From a bacterium (GTDB lineage Bacteria > Patescibacteriota > Gracilibacteria > Absconditabacterales > Absconditicoccaceae): DNA of 5,670 nt. The DNA lies in NCBI GenBank assembly GCA_020629735.1, contig JAHDCT010000076.1, positions 1 through 5,670 of the forward strand, in the 5' to 3' direction. Positions 5,418 through 5,670 of this stretch are shown piece by piece. How positions within the stretch are numbered: position 1 is the first letter of the stretch; each line of letters starts with the position of its first letter. The notes under the pieces were generated by a model. The model saw nothing but the letters and a program-made list of their open reading frames with translations, was not told the DNA's origin and did no database searches. A program made the position numbers and the translations under genes.

Positions 5418-5670
5418 ATGATTGATCTAACAAAAATCCTTACACTTCCTAAATGATTTGATAAGGATGATAAAGATAAAATCAAAAAAGAAAATGTGAA
5501 ACTTAATGAAAAAATAATCCATTATCAAAAATTAATGTATGCACAAGGAGATTACTCGCTTCTCGTTGTGATGCAATGAATGGATGCTTCTGGTAAGGAT
5601 TGAGCTGTTCGTAGAACCTTTCAAGGTATCAACCTCTCATGAGCACATGTAAGTTCTTTTAAAGTTCCTA
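5418..5670 (+). CDS. ppk2: PPK2-family polyphosphate kinase, C-terminus off the right edge
   Basis: PPK2 enzymes transfer phosphate between inorganic polyphosphate and nucleoside mono- or diphosphates, in many bacteria using polyphosphate to regenerate ATP or GTP. The 84 residues in the window begin at ATG 5418 with a Lys-rich helix (1-48). Next comes the first core strand and Walker A loop LLVVMQGMDASGKDGAVRR (48-66), which is the PPK2 signature 'VVLQGMDASGKDG'. Then follow FQGIN (68-72) and VSSFKVP (78-84), matching 'GVNPQGxxVxSFKxP'. Both outer glycines of the Walker loop (54, 62) and residues 13 and 74 are TGA, which is among the best evidence here that TGA encodes glycine. The Walker B and lid regions lie beyond the window, so its class (AMP- or ADP-type) cannot be set. 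It is divergent from the CYTH gene across 143 bases. Confidence 0.93.

Noticed and set aside
1..5670. TGA read as tryptophan (Mycoplasma-type code 4)
   Set aside because: TGA falls on invariant glycines in the PPK2 Walker A loop, NusA and CYTH, and Trp is supplied by TGG in the same genes.
1..5670. tRNA genes, CRISPR arrays or insertion sequences
   Set aside because: No cloverleaf with a GTTCRA-type T-loop, no regularly spaced repeats and no transposase motifs were seen on either strand.

Overview
The window reads coherently only if TGA is translated as glycine (genetic code 25). This reassignment is known from the candidate phyla Absconditabacteria (SR1) and Gracilibacteria (BD1-5), so the source is very probably one of these. 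Under the standard code most genes shatter into fragments. With TGA=Gly, six reading frames become intact or nearly intact, with about 37 in-frame TGA codons in total. Several fall on glycines fixed in known families, such as the first and last Gly of the PPK2 Walker A loop, the conserved LGF of the CYTH protein and the Gly before the NusA S1-domain turn. Every complete gene ends in TAA or TAG, never TGA. The DNA is AT-rich and Shine-Dalgarno sequences are rare.

Layout, left to right. (1) 1-831, minus: the first 277 residues of NusA, with its own promoter and a hairpin at the mRNA 5' end. (2) 1002-1607, minus: an unrecognised four-helix membrane protein. (3) 1715-2584, minus: a stand-alone class II (Asp/Asn/Lys-type) synthetase catalytic core, perhaps an archaeal-type asparagine synthetase, interrupted by one in-frame TAG. 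Upstream of it are a promoter and an intrinsic terminator that looks like an attenuator. (4) 2819-3313, plus: an unknown 164-residue protein in which 10 of 12 glycines are TGA. It ends at a strong terminator whose 3' arm can also pair with a further downstream arm. (5) 3442-4131, minus: a membrane-anchored unknown protein with 26 glycines and no TGA, a good candidate for recent acquisition from a standard-code organism. (6) 4285-4677 and 4702-5274, minus, probably one operon: an unknown 130-residue helical protein and a CYTH-fold triphosphate-tunnel enzyme. (7) 5418 to the window end, plus: the N-terminus of a PPK2-type polyphosphate kinase, divergent from the CYTH gene.

Together, the right end looks like a small polyphosphate/triphosphate module (PPK2 and CYTH sharing one intergenic region, plus an unknown partner). 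The left end is transcription machinery (NusA), followed by an accessory stretch of unknown or broken genes. Two genes, nusA and the synthetase-like gene, share the arrangement promoter, hairpin with U-tract, then gene. No tRNA, rRNA, CRISPR array or insertion sequence was seen, and no gene-free stretch exceeds 300 bases.
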